Assembly: GCA_963752565.1 (NCBI GenBank)
Contig: CAVVZC010000021.1
Coordinates: forward strand, 62,001-126,000
Source of the DNA: UBA11574 sp963752565
GTDB lineage: Bacteria; Desulfobacterota; Desulfobacteria; Desulfobacterales; UBA11574
Direction of reading: 5' to 3'
DNA: 64,000 nt
Part shown: positions 52,442-61,575 of the stretch, in pieces
Layout of the letters: each line of letters starts with the position of its first letter
How positions within the stretch are numbered: the first letter of the stretch is position 1
Program-made: the position numbers and the translations under genes
The notes under the pieces: model-generated
What the model saw: only the letters and a program-made list of their open reading frames with translations
Told to the model about the DNA's origin: nothing
Databases searched by the model: none

Positions 52442-55400
52442 ATGCCTACCACCATCCTTTTGGTCGATGATCATCCGGTTTTTCGAAAAGGACTGCGCCA
52501 GCTTTTAGAAGAAGAACAGGATTTTAAAGTGGTGGGCGAGGCCGGTGACGGGAAAGAGGCAATAGCACTTGTCGGAAAACTATCGCCGGATGTGGTGGTC
52601 ATGGACATCAACATGCCGAATTTCAACGGCATCGAGGCCACCCGGCAAATTGTTTCCGATTTTCCTGAAACCAAAATCGTGGCCCTGTCCATTCACTCCG
52701 GGAAACGTTTTATCGAAGATATGCTGCGAGCCGGTGCCGCTGGCTACATCCTGAAGGAATGCGCTCCCGAAGAGCTGACAAACGGCATGCGCGCCGTAAT
52801 ACGCGGCGAGATTTACCTGAGTCCTTCAGTCACTGGAATTGTCGTTTCGGAGTTTGTGAAGGCAGAGACAAGCTTGCAGGATTCCGGAGATTATGATATG
52901 TGGACGGCCGGCAAGACGACCTCAATCATACACACCAAACTCCACCGGCCTCCGATTCCCCAAAACCATGTTCATCGTTCTCGGCTGCTTGAACAGCTTG
53001 AAAAGGGCCTCCGGAAACAACTCACACTGGTATCGGCCCCTGCCGGATATGGCAAGAGCATCCTCTTGAGCTGTTGGCTGGAAAACTGTGATTGCCCCAA
53101 TGCCTGGTATTCAGCGGATGAGAGCGATAACAACCTACGTCAGTTTTTGATTTACTTTTTGACCGCTTTCCAGACCATGTTTCCCGACGCCGTGGAAAAG
53201 ACCTTGGCCTTGGCAAACAGTGGAAATCTGCCTCCGATGAAGGTATTGCTGGCCAGCTTGATCAACGAAATGAACCTTGTTGATCAGGACTATATCCTGG
53301 TAATTGATGACATTCACCTGGTCCAGGAGAAACAGATATACGACCTGTTAACTGAACTGCTGCGACATCCGCCGCAACGCATGCACCTGGTGCTGATCGG
53401 ACGGCGGGATCCGTTTTTGCCCATATCTTCCTTCCGAGCCCAGGGACTGATGACTGAGATCCGCTTGCAGGATCTGTGCTTTACATCGGCAGAGACAAAG
53501 GCCTACCTGGAACAGGTGCTTGGGGAGCAAATCGAGGATGCCGTCGCCGAAAAATGGACGGAAATAACTGAAGGCTGGATAGCCGGATTACTCTGGCGGG
53601 ACTTTCCATGCACCACAGGGGCGATGCAGCCGGCATTTTGTCCGAACTGCCTGAAGACATTCAATATGTGACAGAATATCTTTTCAATGAGGTTTTTAAG
53701 AGTCAATCTCCGGAAATTCGCCATTTTCTTTTGAGTACGGCCATTTTGGATCGATTCTGTGCGCCGTTGTGCAAGGTGTTGGTCGGCCTGGATGCAGAGT
53801 TAAGGCCGGATGACATAAATTCCTGGGATATTCTTGATTTGGTTAAAAATCAAAACCTGTTCGTCGTCAACCTGGACGCGGAAAACCGCTGGTTCCGATA
53901 CCATCACCTGTTTCAGCAACTTCTGAAAAACCAGTTGATGCTGCATCGGAGCTCCGATGAGATTGTCGCCCTCCATTCCCGGGCAGGCAATTGGTTTGCC
54001 GAAAACAATCTTATCGATGAAGCGATCCGGCATTTGCTGGCCGCTGGTGACGTGATCGGAGCGGCACAACTGGTTGAGAAAAATCGACAGGCCATGCTCG
54101 ATAGTGATAGATGGTACGTCTTTGAAAAATGGCTGTCCATGTTGCCTGATACCGTTATTCAACAGCGGCCTATACTTCTCATGGCTCGAGTCTGGACACT
54201 CTATCATCAATTTGACATTCCGGCAATTCCATCGGTTGTTGATGCTGTGGAAGCGCTTTTAAAAGACGATCCTATGGAGCAGCATCTGCGTGGAGAAATC
54301 GATTTTTTTCGCGGGTATATTTACTATTTTCAGAATAAAGGTTCACACAGCCTGAAGCACCTTCAAGAGGCCCTGAAATTGGTTCCCGAGAAATATCATG
54401 AAATTCGAGGCCAGATCGAAATACTATATGGATTGGCCAGGCAAATGCAAGGTCAGAAAGAAGACGCCGTTAAAACTCTGACTGACTTGCTGAATCATAA
54501 ACAGCCGCCATTTAGCGTAAGGAAGACCCGTCTGTTGGTGACGCTTGTCTATATCCACATTATCTCGGGAGATCTGTACAAGGCATTCGTTGCAAACCAA
54601 CAACTCTTTGACTTCGCAACAAAAAACAACTACATCTATGCGAAAGTGTGGAGTGTGTATCTTAAGGGACTGATCCACTTTTACCGTAATGAACTTGGAA
54701 TGGCCATCGATCATTTCGGTCAAGCAATAGAACAAAAATACATCTTTCACACTCGAGCTGTGGTTGACAGCATGGCCGGACTTATTTTTTCGTATCAAGC
54801 CGAAGGACAACCCGACCGGGCCGGCGAAACCATGCAAAGCCTTTTTAAGTATGTTGCTTCCCAAAATGATCCGACCTATTTAATGATTGCTGACTCATGT
54901 AACGTACGGTTGTCGATCATGCAAGGAGAACTGATATCAGCGATGGGTTGGCTTCGAGAAAGTTCTCCGCCCGTTGAGAACATGGTCTGGTGGCTGGAAA
55001 TACCCGCTGTCACCCATTGCAAGGCACTTCTTGCTGAAGGATCGGACGAGAGCCTCGAGAAAGCCGAAATAAAGCTTCGGGAACTTTTGCAGCTGAATCA
55101 GGACAATCACAATACCTGTCATACGATTCACATTATGCCTTTGCTGGCCATGGTGTATCATAAGCAGGGGCGGGATGATGAGGCGCTCACCATTCTGGAA
55201 CAGGCCGTCGACCTTGCAAAACCCGGCGGATGGATTCGGCCATTCGTTGAATTGGGTTCTCCCATGGTCGACTTGCTGAAACGATTGCCCAGGCAAAACG
55301 TCCACACGGAATTTGTCGAGAAACTCCTCGCTGCTTTCAGCGATAAGCAAACAGATCCTCCCGGTTTCCCAGTTCCCCCCTCTCCAAGTCCCCAAGTCTC

Positions 55401-55635
55401 CCCATCTCCAAGTCATCCCACTCCCCAGCCCCTGGTCGAGCCCCTGACCAACCGCGAGCTCGATATCCTGGATCTGCTGGCACAGCGTCTCCAAAACAAG
55501 GAAATTGCAGAGGAACTGTTCATTTCAAAGGAAACCGTCAAAACACACCTGAACAACATCTACCAGAAGCTCAACGTCACCAATCGACGGAATGCGGTTG
55601 AAAAGGCCAAAAATCTGGGAATCCTTTCCCCTTAG
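52442..55635 (+). pseudogene. Receiver-MalT ATPase-LuxR response regulator, frameshifted
   Basis: Large transcription regulator, about 1064 residues if the frame is restored. It starts with a receiver domain (ILLVDDHPVFRKGLRQLL; phospho-Asp in VVVMDINMP), then a MalT-like STAND ATPase (Walker A VSAPAGYGKSILLSC, Walker B ILVIDDIHLV), a TPR-like helical region, a Pro/Ser linker made of repeat DNA (55372-55436), and a C-terminal LuxR HTH (NRELDILDLLAQRLQNKEIAE and KTHLNNIYQKLNVTNR). The first frame ends at 53671 after ITEGWIAGLLWRDF; the expected continuation (GLS-MHHRGDAAGILSEL) is in another frame from about 53594. Insertion of one G between 53591 and 53592 gives TTACGTCTGGCG, restoring GLRLAGLS. 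GAGGAG is 11 bp before the ATG. The cognate kinase is upstream. Confidence 0.85.
55372..55436. repeat. C-rich repeat words inside the regulator's linker
   Basis: CTCCAAGT, CCCCAAGT and CTCCCCAT words in tandem, like those at 58.5-59.2 kb, translate in frame to a Pro/Ser linker (PSPSPQVSPSPSHPTPQ) between the TPR region and the LuxR HTH. Confidence 0.75.
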
Positions 55636-55671
55636 CCCGGAGATTTCACGCCCCTGAGGTGTTCACTTGCC

Positions 55672-55730
55672 TTGATAGCGGGATTTCCGCCACACTGCAC
55701 AGGCGGACAAGTCCGCTTCGCTCCAACAAG
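55672..55730. repeat. TGTTGGAG-type repeat with 25-bp insert, minus orientation
   Basis: Reading on the minus strand: TTGTTGGAGCGAAGCGG, a 25-bp insert with GGACTTGTCCGCC and GTGCAGTGTGG, then GGAAATCCCGCTATC. The same insert occurs in the copy at 59062-59123. Beyond it, a further GGCGGACAAGTC stretch recurs at about 55817. Confidence 0.65.
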
Positions 55731-55885
55731 GGCATTTATAGCGGTTATCAAAATAACGTTCCGTTTCGGCGGCCTACTTCAAACTGGTAAAGTAAACGAT
55801 TCAATCCGCCAAAGGCGGACAAGTCGGAATGTATTTATGACAACAGCTATAGAACACCTGAATCCACAATTTTGATGCGATACGA

Positions 55886-57142
55886 TTATATGATGGAGGT
55901 TTGACGCAGCAGTTCATGAACCGGCAGAAAAGAAAGCGCTGTTCCGCTTAGATCAAGTGTTTTATTGAGGTTCAGATTAATGATGTAGGCCCGCTCCGGA
56001 TTGTATCTGTGGATGAAGCGGCGTAAAGATGCCGGCACTTTATCCTGTTTAAGGTGTTGGTATTTGACCTCCACCGGAATCAGACGTTGGCCGGCTTCAA
56101 TCACGAAATCCACTTCGGCCTTATCCTTTGTCCGCCAGAAATTCAGTTTGGCAGCCTTGAACCTAAGTTTTTGTCTTAATAATAAAAAAACAAGATTTTC
56201 AAAAACAAATCCCCCTTCAGTCGGGCTTTCAAGGTGCCCGAAAAGCCCCAGGGAGTAGTTCCTGAAACCCAAATCCCAAAAATAGGGCACGGGTGATTTG
56301 CTGATTTCTTTTCGTACGTTGCGTGCATAAGGTGCCATGAGTTCGACAATAAATATCTTTTGAGCGTACCATAAATACTTTTTAACGGTAGGAAACGAAA
56401 CATTCAACGTCGAAGCAAGCTCAGAGTAGTTCATTAACTGTCCGACCTGGCCGGCAAGAATTTTAATCATAGCGCTGAAGGCATCGGGCTTGTCCAATTT
56501 TAGAAGATAAGCAATATCCTTTTCCAGGATGCTACGGTAGATCTCATCGATGAGACGAAGTTTTTCGCCTTGTTCAACCGCCATGACGACTCTGGGGTAT
56601 CCGCCGAATGTCATATATTCGATCAGCAACTGCTGTGCCCTGCCTTTTTCTATTGCCATAAAATCTGCAAGGTTTTCTTCATACCTGTAATCTGTCCGAT
56701 GGTTGATAAATTCTTCCAAGGTTATGGTGGATAATTCAAATAGTCGTTTTCGGCCAACAAGCGATTCATGTATCTTTTGTTTCAACTCCAGACTTCCGGA
56801 GCCGGAAAGGATAAACTTATAGGGCAACTTAAGATCATAAAGGCCCTTCAAAAACAGGCCGGCATCATCTTTACGCTGGATCTCATCGATGAAAACATAA
56901 CCGTGCTGCTGACCCAATTCCAGTTCGACTTTTCTAAGCAGTGCAGCCTGAGACTCAAAATGAGGTCTGTCCCATTCAATGTCGAGATTTAAAAACAGTG
57001 TCCGCTCACCGCGATTGTCCAGATGCTCCTGCAACATCTCCATCAGTGTCGTTTTGCCGGCCTGCCGGGGTCCGATGATAAGACTCATCTCCTTCTGCGG
57101 AAGATGATCAACCAATTCCGAAAACAACTTTCGCTTAATCAT
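55886..57142 (-). CDS. AAA+ ATPase with DUF4143 domain
   Basis: A 418-residue protein of the AAA_14/DUF4143 family. Walker A is GPRQAGKTT, Walker B YVFIDEIQRKD, and arginine-sensor text SGSGSLELKQK follows. The C-terminal DUF4143 part carries a PD-(D/E)xK-like nuclease core: KAEVDFVIEAGQRLIPVEVKY. A winged-helix region (NYSELASTLNVSFPTVKKYLWY) lies between. The family is widespread and patchily distributed; its function is not established. No good ribosome site precedes the ATG, which may be leaderless. A second, distant relative lies upstream (57299-58456). Confidence 0.88.
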   Translation of the reverse strand: MIKRKLFSELVDHLPQKEMSLIIGPRQAGKTTLMEMLQEHLDNRGERTLFLNLDIEWDRPHFESQAALLRKVELELGQQHGYVFIDEIQRKDDAGLFLKGLYDLKLPYKFILSGSGSLELKQKIHESLVGRKRLFELSTITLEEFINHRTDYRYEENLADFMAIEKGRAQQLLIEYMTFGGYPRVVMAVEQGEKLRLIDEIYRSILEKDIAYLLKLDKPDAFSAMIKILAGQVGQLMNYSELASTLNVSFPTVKKYLWYAQKIFIVELMAPYARNVRKEISKSPVPYFWDLGFRNYSLGLFGHLESPTEGGFVFENLVFLLLRQKLRFKAAKLNFWRTKDKAEVDFVIEAGQRLIPVEVKYQHLKQDKVPASLRRFIHRYNPERAYIINLNLNKTLDLSGTALSFLPVHELLRQTSII

Positions 57143-57188
57143 GATTTAATGATAGCACGAGAATTTATAAAGTCAATATGAATTATTT

Positions 57189-57297
57189 GCGCCCATAGCC
57201 CATACCCCCAACCTTCGTTTCATTATCCCCTGTCCCCTGCCCCATTTTTTTCAACCCAGAACCCGGAACCTTGAACCTTGAAACCTGAACCCGAAAT
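57189..57297. repeat. C-rich word run between the two DUF4143 genes
   Basis: GAACCCG, GAACCTT, GAACCTT, GAAACCT, GAACCCG words (57250-57297) preceded by CCCTGTCCCCTGCCCC and similar text. Single-orientation run, no facing arm. Confidence 0.65.
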
Positions 57298-57298
57298 C

Positions 57299-58456
57299 TC
57301 AAGGTTTTGAAAGCAACAATTTTTCTCCATGGATGACACTAATTTCTTCTGTAACCGGAAAATTTCTTTCTCCCATATACACCACAAATCCTTTGTGAAT
57401 GACGCCTTCGTCGATGCCGGCTTGTAAATTGGCCCAGTCACTTTTACCAATGGATACCGAACACTTGAATTCAAATCCAATTCTCTCGGAGCCCCGGTCA
57501 ATGATCAGATCGATCTCGGCACCGGCATGCGTTCTGTAAAAATAAAAAAGACTGCCGGCGTTTTGCAGCATTTCCAGGCTAATGAGTTGCTCAATCATAA
57601 AACCTTCCCAACTGCTTCCCCTTTTGGGCGATTCCAGCAGGGATCTTTCACTGGTAATTCCCAAAAGGTAATGCAATATCCCTGAATCCCGCATGTATAT
57701 TTTTGCCGATTTTACGATTCTTTTTTTTATGTTCGGAAAATACGGGGATAAGCGTCGAACAATAAAATGACCTTCCATTAGATCCAGATAATTTTGAATT
57801 GTGTGATAGGAAACCCCCAGAGACCGTCCAAGGTCAGAAGCATTAAATAGGCCACCGTGCTGGTGAGCGAGCATAACCATCAACCGTCTGATCTGTATTG
57901 GAGATATCTTTACGCCATACCGCGGAATGTCACGTTCAACAAACGTGCGGAGATAGTTTTCCTGCCAATTTTGCCATTTGGATTCTGTTTTTTCTCTTAA
58001 TGCATCTGGAAACCCGCCCTTCAACCAAAAATTATGAATGTCAATCTTCAGAGCGGTTATTTCCGAAAAGAGAAATGGCGTCAATTCAACAATACCGACC
58101 CTTCCGGCAAGGCTTTCTGAAATATGTTTCACCAGAACAGGATTCACAGACCCCAATAGGGTGTAGCTTCCGGTCTGTTGTCTGTCCAGATCAATCATAG
58201 ATCTGAGAACAGGAAATAATTCCGGCAATGTCTGAGCCTCATCGATAATGAGAGGCGGTTCAAATCTTTTAAGTGCAAACTCAATGTCGTCTACAAACAC
58301 TTGCTGATCAGACGGCCTTTCGAGATCAAAATATTCACCCTCAAGAAAGTGCTTGGCCAGCGTGGTTTTACCGCACTGCCTCGGACCCAGGATAAGGACC
58401 GCCGGGAACTGTTGTGATAATTCTCGCACCATGATTTCGGCTTGTCGTTTAATCAT
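57299..58456 (-). CDS. AAA+ ATPase with DUF4143 domain, second copy
   Basis: A 385-residue relative of the gene at 55886-57142. Walker A is GPRQCGKTTLA, Walker B LIIDEAQTLPE, then SVNPVLVKHISES. A helix-turn-helix (NASDLGRSLGVSYHTIQNYLDL) and the C-terminal nuclease-like core AEIDLIIDRGSERIGFEFKC complete it. The two proteins differ clearly in sequence, so they are not a recent duplication. It is in the same orientation as the first copy and separated from it by a repeat run; its upstream side is the large composite repeat block. Function is not established. Confidence 0.88.
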   Translation of the reverse strand: MIKRQAEIMVRELSQQFPAVLILGPRQCGKTTLAKHFLEGEYFDLERPSDQQVFVDDIEFALKRFEPPLIIDEAQTLPELFPVLRSMIDLDRQQTGSYTLLGSVNPVLVKHISESLAGRVGIVELTPFLFSEITALKIDIHNFWLKGGFPDALREKTESKWQNWQENYLRTFVERDIPRYGVKISPIQIRRLMVMLAHQHGGLFNASDLGRSLGVSYHTIQNYLDLMEGHFIVRRLSPYFPNIKKRIVKSAKIYMRDSGILHYLLGITSERSLLESPKRGSSWEGFMIEQLISLEMLQNAGSLFYFYRTHAGAEIDLIIDRGSERIGFEFKCSVSIGKSDWANLQAGIDEGVIHKGFVVYMGERNFPVTEEISVIHGEKLLLSKP

Positions 58457-58514
58457 GGTTGAATATTAGCACTACAACTTCTATATTTCAAGTGTTTTTT
58501 AATCACTTCCGTCA

Positions 58515-59215
58515 AAATATCCCGTCCCCCAGTTTCTCCATCTCCCCATCTCCAAGTCTCCAAGTCTCTCCTTCCCCTTATCTTCCTGACCTCTGACCTC
58601 CGACACCTGTTGGAGCGAAGCGGAAATCCCGATTTATCGGGGATCCCCTATGACCTGTTCCCTGACACCTTTCCCCATCACTCCAGCACTCCAACACTCC
58701 ATTTCTTTTCCCCCATCCCCCCGTCTCCCCGTCTCCCGTCTCCAGTCTCCCTCCCTGACCTCCGACACCTGTTGGAGCGAAGCGGAAATCCCGATTTATC
58801 GGGACCTATGACCTGTTCCCTGACACCTTTCCCCATCACTCCAGCACTCCAACACTCCATTTCTTTACCCCCATCTCCCCGTCTCCAAGTCTCTCCTCCC
58901 CATCTCCTGACCTGACCTCTGACACCTGTTGGAGCGAAGCGGAAATCCCGATTTATCGGGGATCCCTGACACCTTTCCCCATCACTCCAGCACTCCAACA
59001 CTCCATTTCTTTTCCCCCATCTCCCCGTCCCCCCGTCTCCCCGTCTCCCGACCCTGACACCTGTTGGAGCGAAGCGGACTTGTCCGCCTGTGCAGTGTGG
59101 CGGAAATCCCGATTTATCGGGGACACCCGAAACCTGACACCTTTCCCCCATCACTCCAGCACTCCAACACTCCATTTCTTTACCCCCTCCCCCATTCCTA
59201 GCCCTTTTTTAGCCC
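58515..59215. repeat. Composite tandem repeat block (four units of ~135-162 bp)
   Basis: Four units each contain: TGACACCTGTTGGAGCGAAG, then CGGAAATCCCGATTTATCGG (a palindromic tail), then CCTGACACC words, CATCACTCCAGCACTCCAAC and CACTCCATTTCTTT, then CCCCATCTCCCCGTCTCC words. TGTTGGAG marks start at 58608, 58770, 58927 and 59062, spaced 162, 157 and 135 bp. The last unit has the 25-bp insert seen at 55.7 kb. Frames open here (minus strand, 58678-59175) are translations of the repeats, not genes. Confidence 0.85.
58608..58645. repeat. TGTTGGAG-type palindromic unit, copy without insert
   Basis: TGTTGGAGCGAAGCGGAAAT followed by CCCGATTTATCGGGG. Other copies: 58770-58804, 58927-58965, 59062-59123 (with insert), 55672-55730 (inverted, with insert) and 26589-26624 (inverted). 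A diverged copy may be at 19393-19412. Confidence 0.7.
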
Positions 59216-59309
59216 TTTTTGGGGGATGTAAAGCCCCTTGGCGTAGACTAATCTAAAATTGCAATTATCCACCAGACCCATCTTTCTATAAAGATAAGGA
59301 ACAAGAATC

Positions 59310-59645
59310 ATGCCGTATAAGATTAAAGATAGGTATCTGAAACTTGGGACGCCGGCTATCTATCGCATCGACGTCGAGGGGCCTCTGGATGAAAGCTGGT
59401 CCGACCGCCTTGCCGGTATGTGTATCAACCCACACAAAAGAACGGATCAATCAACGGTAACGACTCTGATTGGAAAAGTGATGGATCAGGCTGAGCTGAC
59501 GGGAGTGCTCAACAGCCTCTATGAATTGCACCTGCCGATCTTAGCGGTGAAAGTTCTCAACGAAAAAAATGGCGATCGTGAAGATGAACTGAAGCCTGAC
59601 CAGCCATCTCTATTGGAATCTGATGGGTCAGATCGTACGAAATGA
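59310..59645 (+). CDS. Hypothetical protein, 111 residues
   Basis: I do not recognise the family. It is a small soluble protein with a strand-rich N-terminal half (MPYKIKDRYLKLGTPAIYRI, then DVEGPLDESWSDRLAGM), a helix (TLIGKVMDQAELTGVLNSLYEL) and a strand (LPILAVKVLNE), ending in a polar tail. This pattern is common in small conserved proteins of two-component or porin loci, in which it is thought to be a regulator-like ligand-binding domain; I claim no function. AAGGA lies 9 bp before the ATG. It leads a series of outer-membrane and DUF1254 genes on the + strand. Confidence 0.65.
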   Translation: MPYKIKDRYLKLGTPAIYRIDVEGPLDESWSDRLAGMCINPHKRTDQSTVTTLIGKVMDQAELTGVLNSLYELHLPILAVKVLNEKNGDREDELKPDQPSLLESDGSDRTK

Positions 59646-59693
59646 TGGGCATCATGAATGGTAAATCAATTTGCCGCAAAGGAGCTATGAATA

Positions 59694-60516
59694 ATGAAAC
59701 AATTTAGAATCATTACACTTTTATTTGCAGCACTCAGCCTGTTCAATATCGCAGCCTTCACTCATACCGTTCGGGGGGAAGACAAAGGCACACAGGATCT
59801 GGCCAAGGCCGCCCAGAATCCGGTGGCCAACATGATCAGCCTGCCGCTCCAGAACAATACCAATTTCGGTGTCGGGCCGGGGGACGACACACAGAACATG
59901 CTCAATATTCAGCCGGTGATTCCCGTCAAGCTGAGCGAGAACTGGAACCTGATCACCCGCACCATTGCACCGGTGATCTATCAGCCGGAACTGGTCCCGG
60001 GAACCGGCAGCGAGTTCGGCCTCGGGGATATCAACACGACCCTGTTTCTCTCACCCGCCAAGCCGGGGAAACTCATTTGGGGTCTTGGACCGGTGCTCTC
60101 CTTCCCCACGGCCACTGACGACGTTCTGGGCAACCGACAAATGGAGCGCAGGACCCTCGGTCGTGGCACTGACGATACAGGGCCCATGGGTCGTCGGTGG
60201 GCTCGCCAGCAATCTGTGGTCCTTTGCGGGTGACGATGATCGACCGGATGTCAATCAGTTCCTGTTTCAATACTTTATCAACTACAACCTGCCCAAGGGC
60301 TGGTATGTCTCGTCCGCACCCATCATCACAGCCAACTGGGAGGCGGACAGCGGCAACCAGTGGACGGTGCCCTTCGGAGGGGGTGTCGGAAAGATTTTCA
60401 AGATCGGAAAGCAGCCCATAAACGCCCAGGTACAGGCCTTTTACAATGTGGAAAAGCCGGACAACGGACCCGACTGGACCCTGCGGCTGCAATTGCAGTT
60501 TCTGTTTCCGAAGTGA
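59694..60516 (+). pseudogene. Outer-membrane beta-barrel protein (annotated elsewhere as neuromedin U/transporter-like), frameshifted
   Basis: Restored length about 273 residues. A signal peptide (MKQFRIITLLFAALSLFNIA) is followed by a conserved start (NPVANMISLPLQNNTNFGVG) and alternating strand-like segments: NLITRTIAPVIYQPE, FGLGDINTTLFLSP and FQYFINYNLPKGWYVSSAPI, ending LRLQLQFLFPK, the aromatic end typical of a barrel. The first frame ends at 60233 in unrelated text; the true continuation (TDKWSAGPSVVALTIQGPW) is in another frame. Removing one A at 60132-60133 restores VLGTDKWSAGPSVV. GGAG is 9 bp before the ATG at 59694. Single-base error or recent decay cannot be told apart here. Confidence 0.7.
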
Positions 60517-60520
60517 ATAA

Positions 60521-60636
60521 AAGGTGTCAGGTGTCGGGTTTCAGATGTCAGCGGTTTACTTTGCCTTTCCTGACACCCGACACCTGACACCTTTTAACCC
60601 CTGAACGTTGAACCCTTGAACTTAGAACCTAAAGTC
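60521..60636. repeat. Inverted heptamer array after the first barrel gene
   Basis: GGTGTCA, GGTGTCG, GGTTTCA words (60522-60554) face TGACACC, CGACACC, TGACACC words (60569-60593); CTGAACG, TTGAACC, CTTGAAC words follow to about 60636. It starts 5 bp after the barrel gene's stop. Confidence 0.8.
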
Positions 60637-60652
60637 AATAAAGGAATGAATA

Positions 60653-61390
60653 ATGAAAAGTTTGGTTAGAAACAGCATTTGGATCGCAGCGATTCTGGTT
60701 TGGGTCTTTTGCTCGACCGGCATCCTTTATGCCGAAGAATCCGCCATGGACGACGGCTGGAAGTTCGGTGCCGAGCTCTACTTCTGGGGTGCTTCAATTG
60801 GCGGAAAATCGGCTTCCGGCAGTGACATCGATATCGATCTCGACGACATTCTCGACAGCTTGGAATTCGCTTTCATGGGATCGGCCGGGATGCGCAAGGG
60901 CAAGTGGTCGCTGGTTGCGGATGTGATCTATCTGGACGCAGAGAATAGCGCCACCATCGCGCCCGGCCTGAACGCCAACGTGGAACTTACCAACTGGATC
61001 ATCACGCCGCTGGTCGGCTACAACCTCGTCGACACGGGAAAGAGTCGCCTCGATATCGTGGGGGGTGCACGTTATCTCTACATGAAGGCCGATCTGCGGG
61101 TGGATGCTTTGGGTGCGCGTGCGGAAGATTCCGGATCGAATTGGGACGCTATTATCGGCGCAAGAGGTGCCGTGGACCTGGCGGAAAAGTGGTATCTGTT
61201 CGGCTATCTGGATATCGGCACCGGGGAGTCGGATTTGACCTGGCAGGCCTTTGGCGGAGTGGGCTACCGGTTCAAGTGGTTCGATGTGGTCGCAGCCTAT
61301 CGCTATCTGCGCTGGGATTTCGACGACAATCAGGCATTGGACGATTTATACCTCCACGGTCCTGGAGTCGGGATCAGGTTCGCGTTTTGA
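60653..61390 (+). CDS. Outer-membrane beta-barrel protein, 245 residues
   Basis: Signal peptide (MKSLVRNSIWIAAILVWVFC, cleavage near YAEE) followed by a barrel of the OmpA/OprF-like small type. Strand-like segments alternate in hydrophobicity (WKFGAELYFWGASIGG; WSLVADVIYLDAENSAT; WIITPLVGYNLVDTGKSRLD; WQAFGGVGYRFKWFDVVAAY) and the protein ends in IRFAF, a terminal phenylalanine expected of an outer-membrane barrel. An acidic loop (DIDIDLDDILD) could bind cations. No peptidoglycan-binding domain. AAGGA lies 7 bp before the ATG. It belongs to the series with the DUF1254 genes; function is inferred as a porin or structural barrel. Confidence 0.8.
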   Translation: MKSLVRNSIWIAAILVWVFCSTGILYAEESAMDDGWKFGAELYFWGASIGGKSASGSDIDIDLDDILDSLEFAFMGSAGMRKGKWSLVADVIYLDAENSATIAPGLNANVELTNWIITPLVGYNLVDTGKSRLDIVGGARYLYMKADLRVDALGARAEDSGSNWDAIIGARGAVDLAEKWYLFGYLDIGTGESDLTWQAFGGVGYRFKWFDVVAAYRYLRWDFDDNQALDDLYLHGPGVGIRFAF

Positions 61391-61424
61391 TGGTCTTGCC
61401 GCGAAAACACCGATCGCAAGACAC

Positions 61425-61555
61425 CGGTGTCAGGTTTCAATGGTCCTTTTGTATTTTCCTGACACCTGACACCCGACACCCGAAACCTAAAAAGGTGGAA
61501 CCTGACACCTTGTTTTTTAGCCCTGAGCCCAGAACGGTGAACCCGGAATTTAAAG
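61425..61555. repeat. Heptamer words between barrel and DUF1254 genes
   Basis: A short G-rich arm (GGTGTCAGGTTTCA, 61426-61439) faces CCTGACACCTGACACCCG (61459-61488); CCTGACACC and GAACCCGG words follow to about 61555. The array starts 35 bp after the barrel gene's stop. Confidence 0.75.
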
Positions 61556-61575
61556 TTAATAAAGGAGATAACAAA

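Noticed and set aside
58678..59175. 165-codon minus-strand frame
   Set aside because: It is a translation of tandem composite repeats (MECWSAGV text recurring); no start signal and no family.
50981..59215. CRISPR-like repeats
   Set aside because: Word runs have no constant-length unique spacers, words are 7-8 bp and degenerate, and there is no cas gene in the window.
61141..61575. N-terminal extension of the first DUF1254 frame
   Set aside because: It overlaps the barrel gene in another frame and crosses a heptamer array; the real start with a signal peptide and GGAG is at 61576.
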